Origin: Rudanella paleaurantiibacter
Lineage (GTDB): Bacteria; Bacteroidota; Bacteroidia; Cytophagales; Spirosomataceae
Length of the DNA stretch: 64,000 nt
Direction of reading: 5' to 3'
Assembly: GCF_009184635.1 (NCBI RefSeq)
Contig: NZ_WELI01000002.1
Location: 310,001-374,000, forward strand
Within the stretch, counting starts at the first letter, position 1. Each line of letters starts with the position of its first letter. Below the pieces are notes generated by a model. That model was not told the DNA's origin. It was given only the letters and a program-made list of their open reading frames with translations, and did no database searches. Made by a program: the position numbers and the translations under genes. Below, piece by piece: positions 26,414 through 35,334 of the stretch.

Positions 26414-27598
26414 ATGAACCGTGTTTTGGCAGTTGCTTCGTTCGCCCTGATTGGCCTTGCCGGCTGCAATGAGCCGACCAATAACGCCACCACAACCACC
26501 GCGCCGGTCTCCACCACAGCCACACCCGCTACCTCGGCCGGGGCCCCGAACCTGCAAATGCAGACGATCCTGACGGGCTACCAGATTATCTGGGGGATGG
26601 ATTTTCTGCCCAACGGCGACCTGCTTTTCACCGAAAAACAAGGGCGTGTCTACCGGTACACCAACAATACCGCCACCGAGCTGACGGGCTTCCCCGCCGA
26701 CGTGAACGCCCGCGGGCAGGGTGGTCTGCTCGATCTGCGCGTGCATCCCAACTACGCCAGCAATGGCTGGGTGTACGCCGTGTATTCAAGCGCCCCAACG
26801 GGCAACGGCCCAACCCAGCTAAACCTCGCCCGGTTCAAAGTGAGCGGAAACCAGATCACCGACCTAAGTACTATTTTCAAAACGTCGGCAACCAACACCT
26901 GGCAGGGCCACTACGGCGGTCGTATTGAGTTTGACCGCGACGGGCTGTTGTACCTGAGCGTGGGCGAGGGCGGCTCGGGCACCTACGGCGGCCCCAACGC
27001 ACCGAACCAGAACGGCCAGAATCTGAACTCCGACTGGGGCAAGATTCACCGCCTAACCGACTCAGGGGGTATTCCGGCCAACAACCCGATTCTGCCGGGG
27101 CGAACCACCCCCAGCACGATTTTCTCATACGGCCACCGCAACCCGCAAGGGATGGCCCTGAACCCCACTACGGGCGACATTTGGGCCACCGAGCACGGCC
27201 CACGCGGGGGCGATGAGGTGAACATCATCCAGGCGGGCCGCAACTACGGCTGGCCCGTGGTGTCTAACGGCCTCAATTACGACGGCTCGGTGATTTCGAG
27301 CAGCCCCACCCGGCAGGGCGTACAAGCTCCCATTTTCACCTGGACCCCGTCGATGGGGCCATCGGGGCTGGCGTTTCTTACGAGTGAAACCTTCAAAGGC
27401 TGGAAAGGCGATCTGATGGTTGGCGGATTGGCCCTCACGTACCTGAGCCGTTGCGATGTGCGCGACAATACCATTACGGGAGAAGAAAAGCTTCTCGACC
27501 GGCAGGGCCGCGTGCGCTGTGTGCGGCAGGGGCCTGACGGAAACCTGTACATTTCGCTCGAAAACCCCGGCCGGATCATCCGGATTGTGCCGCAGTAA
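26414..27598 (+). CDS. PQQ-dependent sugar dehydrogenase, periplasmic lipoprotein
   Basis: A 394-aa six-bladed beta-propeller of the soluble aldose / glucose-sorbosone dehydrogenase family, which oxidises aldoses with PQQ. The lipoprotein signal reads MNRVLAVASFALIGLAGC. Family motifs include RGQGGLLDLRVHPNYASNG, HYGGRIEFDRDGLLYLSVGE, FSYGHRNPQGMALNPTTGDI, WATEHGPRGGDEVNII and PSMGPSGLAFLTSE. A Thr/Ala-rich linker follows the lipid anchor. No PQQ synthesis genes are near; the cofactor may be taken up. The gene is monocistronic with terminators on both sides. Confidence 0.93.
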   Translation: MNRVLAVASFALIGLAGCNEPTNNATTTTAPVSTTATPATSAGAPNLQMQTILTGYQIIWGMDFLPNGDLLFTEKQGRVYRYTNNTATELTGFPADVNARGQGGLLDLRVHPNYASNGWVYAVYSSAPTGNGPTQLNLARFKVSGNQITDLSTIFKTSATNTWQGHYGGRIEFDRDGLLYLSVGEGGSGTYGGPNAPNQNGQNLNSDWGKIHRLTDSGGIPANNPILPGRTTPSTIFSYGHRNPQGMALNPTTGDIWATEHGPRGGDEVNIIQAGRNYGWPVVSNGLNYDGSVISSSPTRQGVQAPIFTWTPSMGPSGLAFLTSETFKGWKGDLMVGGLALTYLSRCDVRDNTITGEEKLLDRQGRVRCVRQGPDGNLYISLENPGRIIRIVPQ

Positions 27599-27609
27599 AA
27601 CGATGTGGC

Positions 27610-27642
27610 CAGGGCAAGCTGGGTGCCAGCTTGCCCTGTTTC
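27610..27642. terminator. Convergent terminator after the sugar dehydrogenase
   Basis: Stem CAGGGCAAGCTGG (27610-27622) pairs perfectly with CCAGCTTGCCCTG (27626-27638) around a 3-base loop. A short T-run (TTTCC) follows on the plus side. It sits between convergent genes. Confidence 0.75.
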
Positions 27643-27656
27643 CTGACGACGATAAG

Positions 27657-28094
27657 TTATTTCACGCGCTCGAAGCGGCTCTCGTACCCATCCATAATGT
27701 TGTCGGTGAGAGTCAGATTCTTGCTGTCCAGCACAAGAATATCGTTGGTAAAGCCTATAAAGTAAGGTCCAATACCCCGGCCGGACACCGACGGCTTAAC
27801 GGTCCGGTCCAGAACCCGTATGGTGGAGGTCTCCTGCCCATTGTACGTGTTCGCCGACTTTTCGATGATGTAACTACCTGACATTGTCAGGGTATCATTC
27901 CGAAACGATTCGAACGTACCCTGCCGATTAAATCGAAGTACAAACCGATCAGCAGGGTTAGGTTTCACGCTATGACCAGCAAACCCTCCTCTTGATTCTT
28001 TCCACAACCAATTCCCTACAATTAGTGGATCAGGGTCATTTGACTTGCACCCCCACGCGCCAAACAGGAGGGCTATCAGGATCAGCTTTTTCAT
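27657..28094 (-). CDS. Small lipoprotein, unknown function
   Basis: A 145-aa lipoprotein: MKKLILIALLFGAWGC with the lipobox Cys, followed by KSNDPDPLIVGNWLWKESRG. That start (VGNWLW...) and the mixed beta-strand pattern (RFVLRFNRQGTFESFRND, LTMSGSYIIEKSANTY, LDSKNLTLTDNIMDGYESRF) fit the lipocalin-like lipoproteins frequent in Bacteroidota. The frame stays open much further upstream, but that part is antisense to the aldo/keto reductase; the ATG at 28094 starts the signal peptide. Its function is not recognised. Confidence 0.8.
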   Translation of the reverse strand: MKKLILIALLFGAWGCKSNDPDPLIVGNWLWKESRGGFAGHSVKPNPADRFVLRFNRQGTFESFRNDTLTMSGSYIIEKSANTYNGQETSTIRVLDRTVKPSVSGRGIGPYFIGFTNDILVLDSKNLTLTDNIMDGYESRFERVK

Positions 28095-28226
28095 GTGTAG
28101 TTTGGATAGATGATCTAAACTAAGATACGTATACAGCGCAAACAGTTGGAACACGATGTAACTTTTTATAAAACAAACCTTTACGCGGGTGGGGCCGTTT
28201 GGATGATAAACTCTCCCCTTTTCATC

Positions 28227-29048
28227 ATGACCATTCAGACGACAACTACCCTCAACAACGGCGTTGAGATGCCGATGCTGGGCCTCGGTGTGTATGCCCC
28301 CTCGCAACAAAACGAAGTGCAACAGGCCGTTGAATGGGCGCTGGAGGCCGGTTGTCGGCTCATAGATACAGCCAGCATATACGGTAACGAGCGCGAAGTA
28401 GCCGCAGCCATTGCCGCCAGTGGAATTCCCCGCCGGGAGGTGTTTATCACCACCAAAGTCTGGAACACCGACATGGGCTACGAGGCTACGTTTCGGGCTT
28501 TCGACCAGAGCCTGGCCAAACTCGGCACCGACTACGCTGACCTGTACCTCATTCACTGGCCCATCCGTGAAAAACGGCTCGACACCTGGCGGGCCCTCGA
28601 AAAACTGTACGCCGACGAGCGGGTGCGGGCGATTGGCGTTTCCAATTATTACGTGCCTCATCTGGAGGAGCTGTTTACGGTGGCCAACATCACCCCGGCC
28701 GTCAATCAGTTTGAGCTAAGCCCGTATTGCCACCCCGCCGAAACCATGGCCTACTGTCGCCAGAAAGGGATTCAGATTGAAGGCTACGCTCCGCTCGTGC
28801 GGGGGCTCAAGGCCGATGACCCACGCTTACAGACCATTGCCCGGCAACACGGCAAAAGTACGTTTCAGGTGCTGGTGCGCTGGTCGTTGCAACACGGAGC
28901 CGTCACGATTCCGAAATCGGTGAAACGCGACCGCATCCGGGATAACTTCGACGTGTTTGATTTTGAACTTACCCCCGAAAACATGGCCGAAATGAATACC
29001 TGGCACGACAACACCCGCATTGCCGATGATCCGATGACGTTGCTGTAA
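28227..29048 (+). CDS. Aldo/keto reductase
   Basis: A 273-aa NADPH-dependent aldo/keto reductase (2,5-diketo-gluconate reductase-like branch). The catalytic tetrad is visible: Asp and Tyr in LIDTASIYGNE, Lys in FITTKVWNTD, His in YLIHWPI. The cofactor-binding end (HGAVTIPKSVKRDRIRDN) is typical. Cytoplasmic. The ATG at 28227 matches the family start (TLNNGVEMPMLGLGVY about 10 residues in); the ATG at 28203 is a possible longer start. Substrate unknown; probably a broad carbonyl or sugar reductase. Confidence 0.93.
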   Translation: MTIQTTTTLNNGVEMPMLGLGVYAPSQQNEVQQAVEWALEAGCRLIDTASIYGNEREVAAAIAASGIPRREVFITTKVWNTDMGYEATFRAFDQSLAKLGTDYADLYLIHWPIREKRLDTWRALEKLYADERVRAIGVSNYYVPHLEELFTVANITPAVNQFELSPYCHPAETMAYCRQKGIQIEGYAPLVRGLKADDPRLQTIARQHGKSTFQVLVRWSLQHGAVTIPKSVKRDRIRDNFDVFDFELTPENMAEMNTWHDNTRIADDPMTLL

Positions 29049-29207
29049 TCCTTCTCAGCGATACCCCTTCAACAAGCCCGAATTGCCTGTTCACAAGCCA
29101 GAAAACGGTCTACTATCGGGTTGTCCAACACCTAATTGTACAGGCAGAAGTTCATCGCTTTCTGATACATCTTATCTTCGTGGGTTCCAGACACTCTTGG
29201 TAACTCC

Positions 29208-32200
29208 ATGAACAAACTTTTACTATCAGCCACGGCCCTGTTGCTCACCACAGGCGTCTACGCACAGAAGAAAGTCCGCCGGGCGGCACCCATCCCGGCG
29301 AGTCAGGCTATAGCGGCCACCCCTGCCGCCGACCGGCTGCGCCCCCGTACCACCACCTCACTCGTGCAGAACCTGCCGTTTAAATCGGTAGGGCCAACGG
29401 TCATGAGTGGGCGCGTGGTCGATTTGGCCGTGAACCCCGCCAACCCCAACGAATTTTATGTAGCCTACGCCAGCGGGGGTCTTTGGCATACCATCAATAA
29501 CGGAATCTCGTTTGAGCCCTTGTTTCAGCACGAGGCCGTGATGACCATCGGGGCATTGGCCGTCGACTGGAAACCGGCCGTACCCACCATTTGGCTCGGC
29601 ACGGGCGAGGCTAACTCAAGCCGATCGTCGTACTCGGGGGTGGGCTGCTACAAAAGCCTCGACGGGGGCAAAACCTGGCAACTACTGCCGGGCCTCGAAG
29701 AGTCGCACCATATCGGCAAAATTGAACTGCACCCCACCGACCCCAACGTAGCGTGGGTGGCCGTGGCAGGGCACCTGTACACCTCCAACAAGGAGCGCGG
29801 CCTGTACAAAACCTACGACGGCGGCAAAACCTGGCGGCAAACCCTGTACATTGACGATAAGACCGGGGCCATCGACGTGGACACCGACCCGGCCAATCCG
29901 CAGGTGCTGTACGCGGCCATGTGGCACAAAGAACGCCGGGCCTGGAATTTTGTAGAGGGCGGCAAAACATCGGGCCTGTACAAGAGCACCGACGGGGGCG
30001 AAACCTGGAAGCTCATCACGGGAGCCGCATCGGGTTTCCCGCAGGACGAGAACACGGGGCGCATTGGCCTGAGCATTTTCCCCAAAAATTCGCAGACCCT
30101 GTACGCGATTCTGGACAACCAGAACCCTCGCCCGGCCAAAGAGAAAAAAGCCGAGAGCCAAACCAAAAAGCTCACCAAAGACGCCCTGCGGGTTATCTCG
30201 AAAGAAGACTTCCTGAAAGCCGAAGATGCGTTTATTGCCGAATACCTGGAGGAACAAAGCTTTCCAACCCGGTACACGCCAAGCCTGCTCAAAGACCTGG
30301 TGCGGACCGACAAAATCAAGCCCATCGCGATTCTGGAATACACCGACGACGCCAACTCACGGCTGATCAATGCCGAGGTGATTGGGGCCGAGGTGTACCG
30401 CTCCGACGATGGCGGTGGTAGCTGGCGTAAAGTCAATGCCGACTATCTCGACGGTCTGTACAATACCTACGGCTACTACTTCGGCAACGTCTGGATTGCG
30501 CCCGATAATGCCGACAAAATTGTAATTGCCGGGGTACCCGTAATCCGGTCGGAAGATGGCGGCAAAACCTACCGGGGCATGGATCAGGCCAATGTGCACG
30601 CCGACCACCACGCGCTCTGGATCAACCCCCGCAACAACAACCACATGATTCTGGGCAACGACGGGGGTATCAACATCACCTACGACAACGGCAAAACCTG
30701 GTTTAAGGCCAATACGCCCGCTGTAGGGCAGTTTTACGCCGTGGCCGTTGATATGGCCAAGCCGTACAACATTTACGGGGGCTTACAGGACAACGGCGTC
30801 TGGACCGGCCCCAGCACCTACAAAGCCGACTACAACTGGTACGACGGCGGACAGTACCCCTACAAATCACTACTCGGGGGTGATGGTATGCAGGTACAGG
30901 TCGACTGGCGCGACAACAGCACCGTGTACACGGGTTTCCAGTTTGGCAACTATTTCCGCATCAACCGCAATACCGGCGAGATGAAGCGGCTCGTGGTACC
31001 TACCGAAGTAGGCGAGGCCCGGCTGCGCTGGAACTGGGAAGCCCCCATTCTGATCTCGCGCCATAATCAGGACGTGATCTACTTCGGCTCCAACCGATTC
31101 CACCGGAGCCTGAACCGGGGCGACGAGTTCAAAACCCTTTCGGGCGACCTCACCCACGGCCCCAAACCGGGCGATGTAACCTTCGGGACGCTGACGACCA
31201 TCGACGAGTCGCCCCTGAAATTTGGGTTGCTCTACACCGGCAGCGACGACGGCCGGGTGCACGTTTCGCGCGATGGTGGCTATACCTGGACCGACGTTTC
31301 GGCGGGACTACCGCAGGGGCTGTGGGTAAGTCAGGTATCGGCCTCGGCGCATCAGGAAGGCACCGTGTACGTGTCGCTTAATGGCTACCGCGACGATCAT
31401 TTCCGGCCGTATGTGTTTGTTTCGAAAGACTACGGTCAGACCTGGCAATCGCTTGCCGGCAGCCTGCCACAGGAGCCCGTCAACGTAGTGCGCGAAGACC
31501 CCAAAAACCCGAAACTGCTCTACGTTGGCACCGACCACGGGCTGTACATCAGCCTCGATGGGGGGCAGAACTTCGTCCGGGCCAGCTCCGCTACGTTGCC
31601 CGCCGTATCGGTTCATGACCTGGTGATTCACCCGCGCGACGGGGAGTTAGTGGTAGGCACCCACGGCCGGTCGATTTATACGGCCAACATCGAACCGCTG
31701 CAACAGATGGTCGATTCGTTGGTGACGAAGCCCCTGCACCTGTTTGCCCTGAAACCTATTACGGCTAACCCCGGCTGGGGCCGGATTTTCAACAAGTACG
31801 ATGAGGCTCCGACCTACGCGTATCCCATGACGTATTACGCCAAACAGGCCGGGCAAACAGTAGTTAAAATTACAACCGACAAAGGGCTGGTGCTGAAAAC
31901 GCTCACCGACACCACCGAAGCGGGACTTAACTACCTGACATACAATTACACCATTGATGCAGGCGCTCGTGAGGCTTATGAAAAGTACCTCAACGACACC
32001 CGCAAGAAAGACGATAAACCCGTGGAGCTGACCCCGGCCGACGACAAAAACCTGTACATCCGCCCCGGCAAGTACAAGTTGAGCCTGACGCAAAACGGCA
32101 CCACCATAACGCACGATCTGGACATAAAAGCGCCCGAACGCCGGTCGCGCCGACCCGTCACCTTTGCCTCACCCGATGAGTTTGAGGCCTGGCGCGAAGA

Positions 32201-32222
32201 ACAGGAAGAAGGCGGCAAATAA
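29208..32222 (+). CDS. Secreted Asp-box (VPS10/BNR) beta-propeller protein
   Basis: A 1004-aa exported protein with a signal peptide (MNKLLLSATALLLTTGVYAQ). At least nine Asp-box-like repeats are visible: SLDGGKTWQLL, TYDGGKTWRQT, STDGGETWKLI, SDDGGGSWRKV, SEDGGKTYRGM, TYDNGKTWFKA, SRDGGYTWTDV, SKDYGQTWQSL and SLDGGQNFVRA. These form two stacked beta-propellers as in sortilin/VPS10 and xyloglucanase-like proteins. The start of the fold (FKSVGPTVMSGRVVDLAVNP) is the common Bacteroidota type often annotated as glycosyl hydrolase. No catalytic acid can be assigned. The C-terminal 150 residues form a separate beta domain ending EEGGK, with no type IX sorting signal. Confidence 0.9.
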   Translation: MNKLLLSATALLLTTGVYAQKKVRRAAPIPASQAIAATPAADRLRPRTTTSLVQNLPFKSVGPTVMSGRVVDLAVNPANPNEFYVAYASGGLWHTINNGISFEPLFQHEAVMTIGALAVDWKPAVPTIWLGTGEANSSRSSYSGVGCYKSLDGGKTWQLLPGLEESHHIGKIELHPTDPNVAWVAVAGHLYTSNKERGLYKTYDGGKTWRQTLYIDDKTGAIDVDTDPANPQVLYAAMWHKERRAWNFVEGGKTSGLYKSTDGGETWKLITGAASGFPQDENTGRIGLSIFPKNSQTLYAILDNQNPRPAKEKKAESQTKKLTKDALRVISKEDFLKAEDAFIAEYLEEQSFPTRYTPSLLKDLVRTDKIKPIAILEYTDDANSRLINAEVIGAEVYRSDDGGGSWRKVNADYLDGLYNTYGYYFGNVWIAPDNADKIVIAGVPVIRSEDGGKTYRGMDQANVHADHHALWINPRNNNHMILGNDGGINITYDNGKTWFKANTPAVGQFYAVAVDMAKPYNIYGGLQDNGVWTGPSTYKADYNWYDGGQYPYKSLLGGDGMQVQVDWRDNSTVYTGFQFGNYFRINRNTGEMKRLVVPTEVGEARLRWNWEAPILISRHNQDVIYFGSNRFHRSLNRGDEFKTLSGDLTHGPKPGDVTFGTLTTIDESPLKFGLLYTGSDDGRVHVSRDGGYTWTDVSAGLPQGLWVSQVSASAHQEGTVYVSLNGYRDDHFRPYVFVSKDYGQTWQSLAGSLPQEPVNVVREDPKNPKLLYVGTDHGLYISLDGGQNFVRASSATLPAVSVHDLVIHPRDGELVVGTHGRSIYTANIEPLQQMVDSLVTKPLHLFALKPITANPGWGRIFNKYDEAPTYAYPMTYYAKQAGQTVVKITTDKGLVLKTLTDTTEAGLNYLTYNYTIDAGAREAYEKYLNDTRKKDDKPVELTPADDKNLYIRPGKYKLSLTQNGTTITHDLDIKAPERRSRRPVTFASPDEFEAWREEQEEGGK

Positions 32223-32327
32223 ACGCCAACCCGTTACTCTTTGATTAGAAACGCCCCATCAAGGCGTTGCCGGAGCACCAAACCAACTCCGCGCGATGCC
32301 CTGACGGGGTTTACATTACCTCACATC

Positions 32328-32780
32328 ATGTCGACACTTGTGCGGGCCACCCCGGCCCACCTCGAGCAACTTATGCCTTTGATCGAAGGCTTCTACACCC
32401 ATTTTGGCTACCCCTACGAGGCAACTACCCACCGCGCCCTGGTAGAGCTTTTTCTGAACACCCCGCATCTGGGGTCGCTGTGGCTTATTCAGCACGAGGG
32501 CCACAACGCGGGGTACCTGGCCCTTACTTACGGGTTTACATTTGAGTTTCTCGGTCGCGACGCCTTTGTTGATGAACTGTACATCACCGAACCATACCGC
32601 AGCGGGGGACTGGGTCGGTCGGCACTGGCGCAGATTCAGCACCTGGCTCCCGAACTCGAACTGGTGGCTATTCACCTCCAAACCGAGTCGTACAACGGCC
32701 GCGCCAAACGCTTGTACGAGCAGTCGGGTTTTCGCGATCTGGGCCGCTCCACCCTCACCTGGCGGCCGGGTCAGGCGTGA
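32328..32780 (+). CDS. GNAT-family N-acetyltransferase
   Basis: A 150-aa acetyltransferase of the Gcn5-related fold that transfers acetyl from acetyl-CoA. VDELYITEPYRSGGLGRSAL holds motif A, with the acetyl-CoA pyrophosphate-binding RSGGLG. The C-terminal YNGRAKRLYEQSGFRDLGRS is the usual motif B. The ATG at 32328 starts the fold; the frame extends further upstream without conserved sequence. Its stop codon lies within a 15-base tandem repeat. The acceptor substrate cannot be told. Confidence 0.9.
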   Translation: MSTLVRATPAHLEQLMPLIEGFYTHFGYPYEATTHRALVELFLNTPHLGSLWLIQHEGHNAGYLALTYGFTFEFLGRDAFVDELYITEPYRSGGLGRSALAQIQHLAPELELVAIHLQTESYNGRAKRLYEQSGFRDLGRSTLTWRPGQA

Positions 32781-32814
32781 CCCGGTCAGGCGTGACCCGG
32801 TCAGGCGTGATCCC
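32770..32814. repeat. 15-base tandem repeat containing the GNAT stop codon
   Basis: Three adjacent units of GTCAGGCGTGACCCG (32770-32784, 32785-32799, 32800-32814; the last ends GATCCC). The TGA stop of the acetyltransferase is inside unit 1, and each later unit repeats the TGA. It seems to be a duplication of the gene end. Confidence 0.8.
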
Positions 32815-32904
32815 GATTACCGTTTGTCCGCGTACGGCACCACTCGCCGTTGACCGGGTTGAACACCCCGAAGGCTCGGCGTATCTTCATCCAAACAACT
32901 CGTT

Positions 32905-34308
32905 ATGCGCCGTCGTCTGCTTCTTTTCCTTCTGATGTTGCCGGGCCTTTGCACCGCCCAAAACCGGTTTGCCCTCGATTCACTGGCTCAAAAGGCCCGG
33001 CTTTACCTCAACGCCCGGCAACCCGATTCGCTGTACGCACTCATGGGCGACGATTTCAGGCGGGAGATCTCACGCGAACAGTTTCGGACCATCTCAATGG
33101 GTCTGAGCGCACAACTGGGCGAATGGAAACGGAATACGTTCCGGCAGTTTAAGGGCGACGCCATTCGATACGCGGCCGTGTTTGCCAATGCGCCAATGGA
33201 TTTTTACCTCAGCCAGGACAAAACGGGGCGTATCCAAACCTTTCTGTTTCGGGCCTACGAACCCGACCCTCCCACGGAGTTGCCGACGGTTACGAACAAC
33301 AACCCGCTACAGAGCGGGCTCGATATACGCGTCGATTCACTGTGTCGGCTCTTTTTTGCCCAGAACAAAGGCGTGGGTCTGAGTATTGGCCTGCTCCGCA
33401 ACGACAGCCTGTTTGTGTACGGCTACGGTGAAACCAGCAGGGGCAACCAAACGGTACCGACCGCCAGCCACCTGTTTGAGATTGGGTCGGTTAGCAAAAC
33501 ATTTACGGCTACCCTCCTGGCCGATCTGGTACAACGCGGTAAACTAAAACTCACCGACCCGGTCAACCGATACCTGCCCGACTCGATTCCGGCCTTGCAG
33601 AAAGACGGCAAACCCGTAACACTCCTGAGCCTGAGCAACCATACGTCGGGCCTGCCCCGACTACCGGCCAACCTGCTGCTGGCAAACCCTGTCAACCCCT
33701 ACAAAGCCTACGACCGCCGGGCCTTGTTTGCAGCCCTGAAGCAAATGAGCCTGCTCACCGTTCCCGGCCAAACGCTCGCCTACTCCAATTTGGGCGTCGG
33801 GCTGCTGGGCACCCTGCTCGAACGACAAACGGGTCAATCGTACGAGACGCTGGTAAGCGAGCGCATTACCCGCCCGCTGGGCATGACAAGCACTGTACAA
33901 ACCATTACTGAAACCCAAAAGCCCCTGTTTGTGCAGGGCCACGACCTCCGGCAAAATCCGGTATCGACGTGGGAGTTCGACGCACTGGCTGGGGCCGGGG
34001 CCCTCCGTTCCAACGTCACCGATCTGCTCCGCTACGTAAAAGCACAGCTGGGCGACGCACCAAAACCACTCAAGAAGGCTATTTCGCTCACCCACACCCC
34101 TACCTACACCGAGCCGAAGCGACGAATCGGCCTCGGCTGGTTCAGCGACCCGGAGGGCTGGTTTTATCACAACGGCGGCACGGGTGGCTTCAGTAGTTTT
34201 GTGGGCTTCGACCCGGCCGGTCGCACGGGGGTTGTGGTGTTGTCGAACAGCGCTATTCAGGTCGACCGACTCAGCGCTCAATTGGTCGAACTTATCGGAA
34301 AGAAATGA
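32905..34308 (+). CDS. Secreted serine beta-lactamase-like hydrolase with N-terminal DUF3887-like domain
   Basis: A 467-aa exported protein, signal peptide MRRRLLLFLLMLPGLCTAQ. Residues about 20-120 form a small helical/beta domain (DSLYALMGDDFRREISREQF) like the DUF3887 domain often fused ahead of this hydrolase. The beta-lactamase / penicillin-binding class C fold follows with its motifs: SVSK (S195, K198), YSN in LAYSNLGVG, and HNGG in YHNGGTGGFSSF. It probably acts on peptidoglycan fragments, D-amino peptides or esters rather than conferring resistance. Monocistronic. Confidence 0.9.
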   Translation: MRRRLLLFLLMLPGLCTAQNRFALDSLAQKARLYLNARQPDSLYALMGDDFRREISREQFRTISMGLSAQLGEWKRNTFRQFKGDAIRYAAVFANAPMDFYLSQDKTGRIQTFLFRAYEPDPPTELPTVTNNNPLQSGLDIRVDSLCRLFFAQNKGVGLSIGLLRNDSLFVYGYGETSRGNQTVPTASHLFEIGSVSKTFTATLLADLVQRGKLKLTDPVNRYLPDSIPALQKDGKPVTLLSLSNHTSGLPRLPANLLLANPVNPYKAYDRRALFAALKQMSLLTVPGQTLAYSNLGVGLLGTLLERQTGQSYETLVSERITRPLGMTSTVQTITETQKPLFVQGHDLRQNPVSTWEFDALAGAGALRSNVTDLLRYVKAQLGDAPKPLKKAISLTHTPTYTEPKRRIGLGWFSDPEGWFYHNGGTGGFSSFVGFDPAGRTGVVVLSNSAIQVDRLSAQLVELIGKK

Positions 34309-34368
34309 GTTGAACGGCTATACACCGGCTGGGTGAAGGCCCACCGGGTACATCTGACAAACACCACC

Positions 34369-35157
34369 ATGCACCTTCACGTAGGCTGTACGCTTCAGTT
34401 CGAAGCGCAGGATAATACACCCGTTATTTTTATGCTCCGCCCCCGCTCGGGCAGTGGGCAGTGGATTATTTCGGAAGAGTACGAAATTATGCCCCATGTG
34501 CCCGTTACCGAGTTTACCGACCGGTACGGTAACCTGTGTCAGCGGCTGGTAGCCCCCGCCGGGCCGTTCAGCGTCCGAACAGCCGCTACCGTCCAAACCA
34601 ACGATACCATCGACGTAGCACACGGGGCTCCGTTTGTCCCGATTGAGGACCTGCCCGACGATGTACTGCATTTTTTGTTGCCCAGCCGCTACTGCCAGTC
34701 CGATCAGTTAGGCGAGTTGGCCGCCGACATTACGGCCACCGTCGAAACGCCGGGCTACGATCAGGCCGAGGCTATCCGACGCTGGATTAACCAGAACATC
34801 CGCTACGAATACGGCACCAGCGACGCCAGCACCTCGGCTATCGATACGGCCGCGCACCGGGTGGGCGTTTGCCGCGACTTCACCCATTTGGGCATGGCCC
34901 TGTGCCGCAGCCTCAATATACCCGCCCGCATGGTTGTCGGGTATCTGCACGAGCTGAAGCCGATGGATCTGCACGCCTGGTTCGAAGCCTATATTGATGG
35001 GCGTTGGTACACCTTCGACGCCACCCAAACCGAACCAAAAGGCAACCGCGTAACGGTAGCCTACGGCCGCGATGCCGCCGATGTGGCCTTCACCACGCAG
35101 TTCGGCCCGATGCTGCTGAATACGATGGAAGTGTGGGTGAAAGCAGCCGAACAGTAA
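34369..35157 (+). CDS. Transglutaminase-like cysteine protease family protein
   Basis: A 262-aa protein with the transglutaminase-like triad: C168 in GVCRDFTHLG, H202 in LHAWFEAY, D217 in YTFDATQT. The N-terminal half is the beta-rich domain common in this family (MHLHVGCTLQFEAQDNTPVI, VPVTEFTDRYGNLCQRL). Cytoplasmic, no signal peptide. Such proteins may be peptidases or amidases; the substrate is not known. The frame runs upstream to 34333, but the ATG at 34369 begins the conserved fold. It ends with a strong terminator that also marks the left edge of the AT-rich island. Confidence 0.9.
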   Translation: MHLHVGCTLQFEAQDNTPVIFMLRPRSGSGQWIISEEYEIMPHVPVTEFTDRYGNLCQRLVAPAGPFSVRTAATVQTNDTIDVAHGAPFVPIEDLPDDVLHFLLPSRYCQSDQLGELAADITATVETPGYDQAEAIRRWINQNIRYEYGTSDASTSAIDTAAHRVGVCRDFTHLGMALCRSLNIPARMVVGYLHELKPMDLHAWFEAYIDGRWYTFDATQTEPKGNRVTVAYGRDAADVAFTTQFGPMLLNTMEVWVKAAEQ

Positions 35158-35187
35158 AAAAGGCATCCGGGTTTCCGGGTGCCTTTC
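35157..35187 (+). terminator. Terminator after the transglutaminase-like gene
   Basis: After an A-run, stem GGCATCCGG (35162-35170) pairs with CCGGGTGCC (35175-35183) with one wobble pair and is followed by TTTC. The AT-rich island starts just after it. Confidence 0.8.
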
Positions 35188-35230
35188 TTAACTATCGAGA
35201 AAACAAAAGAGGCCACTAATACCAAATAGA

Positions 35231-35248
35231 TTAAGTATTCACACTTAA
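35231..35248. promoter_or_regulatory. Short palindrome upstream of the kinase
   Basis: TTAAGT (35231-35236) and ACTTAA (35243-35248) form a perfect 6-base inverted repeat with 6-base spacer, about 90 bases before the kinase start. It could be an operator; no Bacteroidota-type -7 box is evident nearby. Confidence 0.3.
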
Positions 35249-35334
35249 ACACCTAAGTCCCATTGTAAACAATAATAAAAATTCATTTATATTAAGGGCG
35301 AATTTGATCATACGTAGATTATCATTGATGTAAA

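Noticed and set aside
27657-28661. A longer version of the small lipoprotein gene
   Set aside because: The extra 189 codons are antisense to the aldo/keto reductase; the lipoprotein signal starts at 28094.
35187-35334. Attachment site or tRNA-end duplication at the far end of the island
   Set aside because: I looked for a copy of the tRNA 3' end here and found none; no integrase is present.
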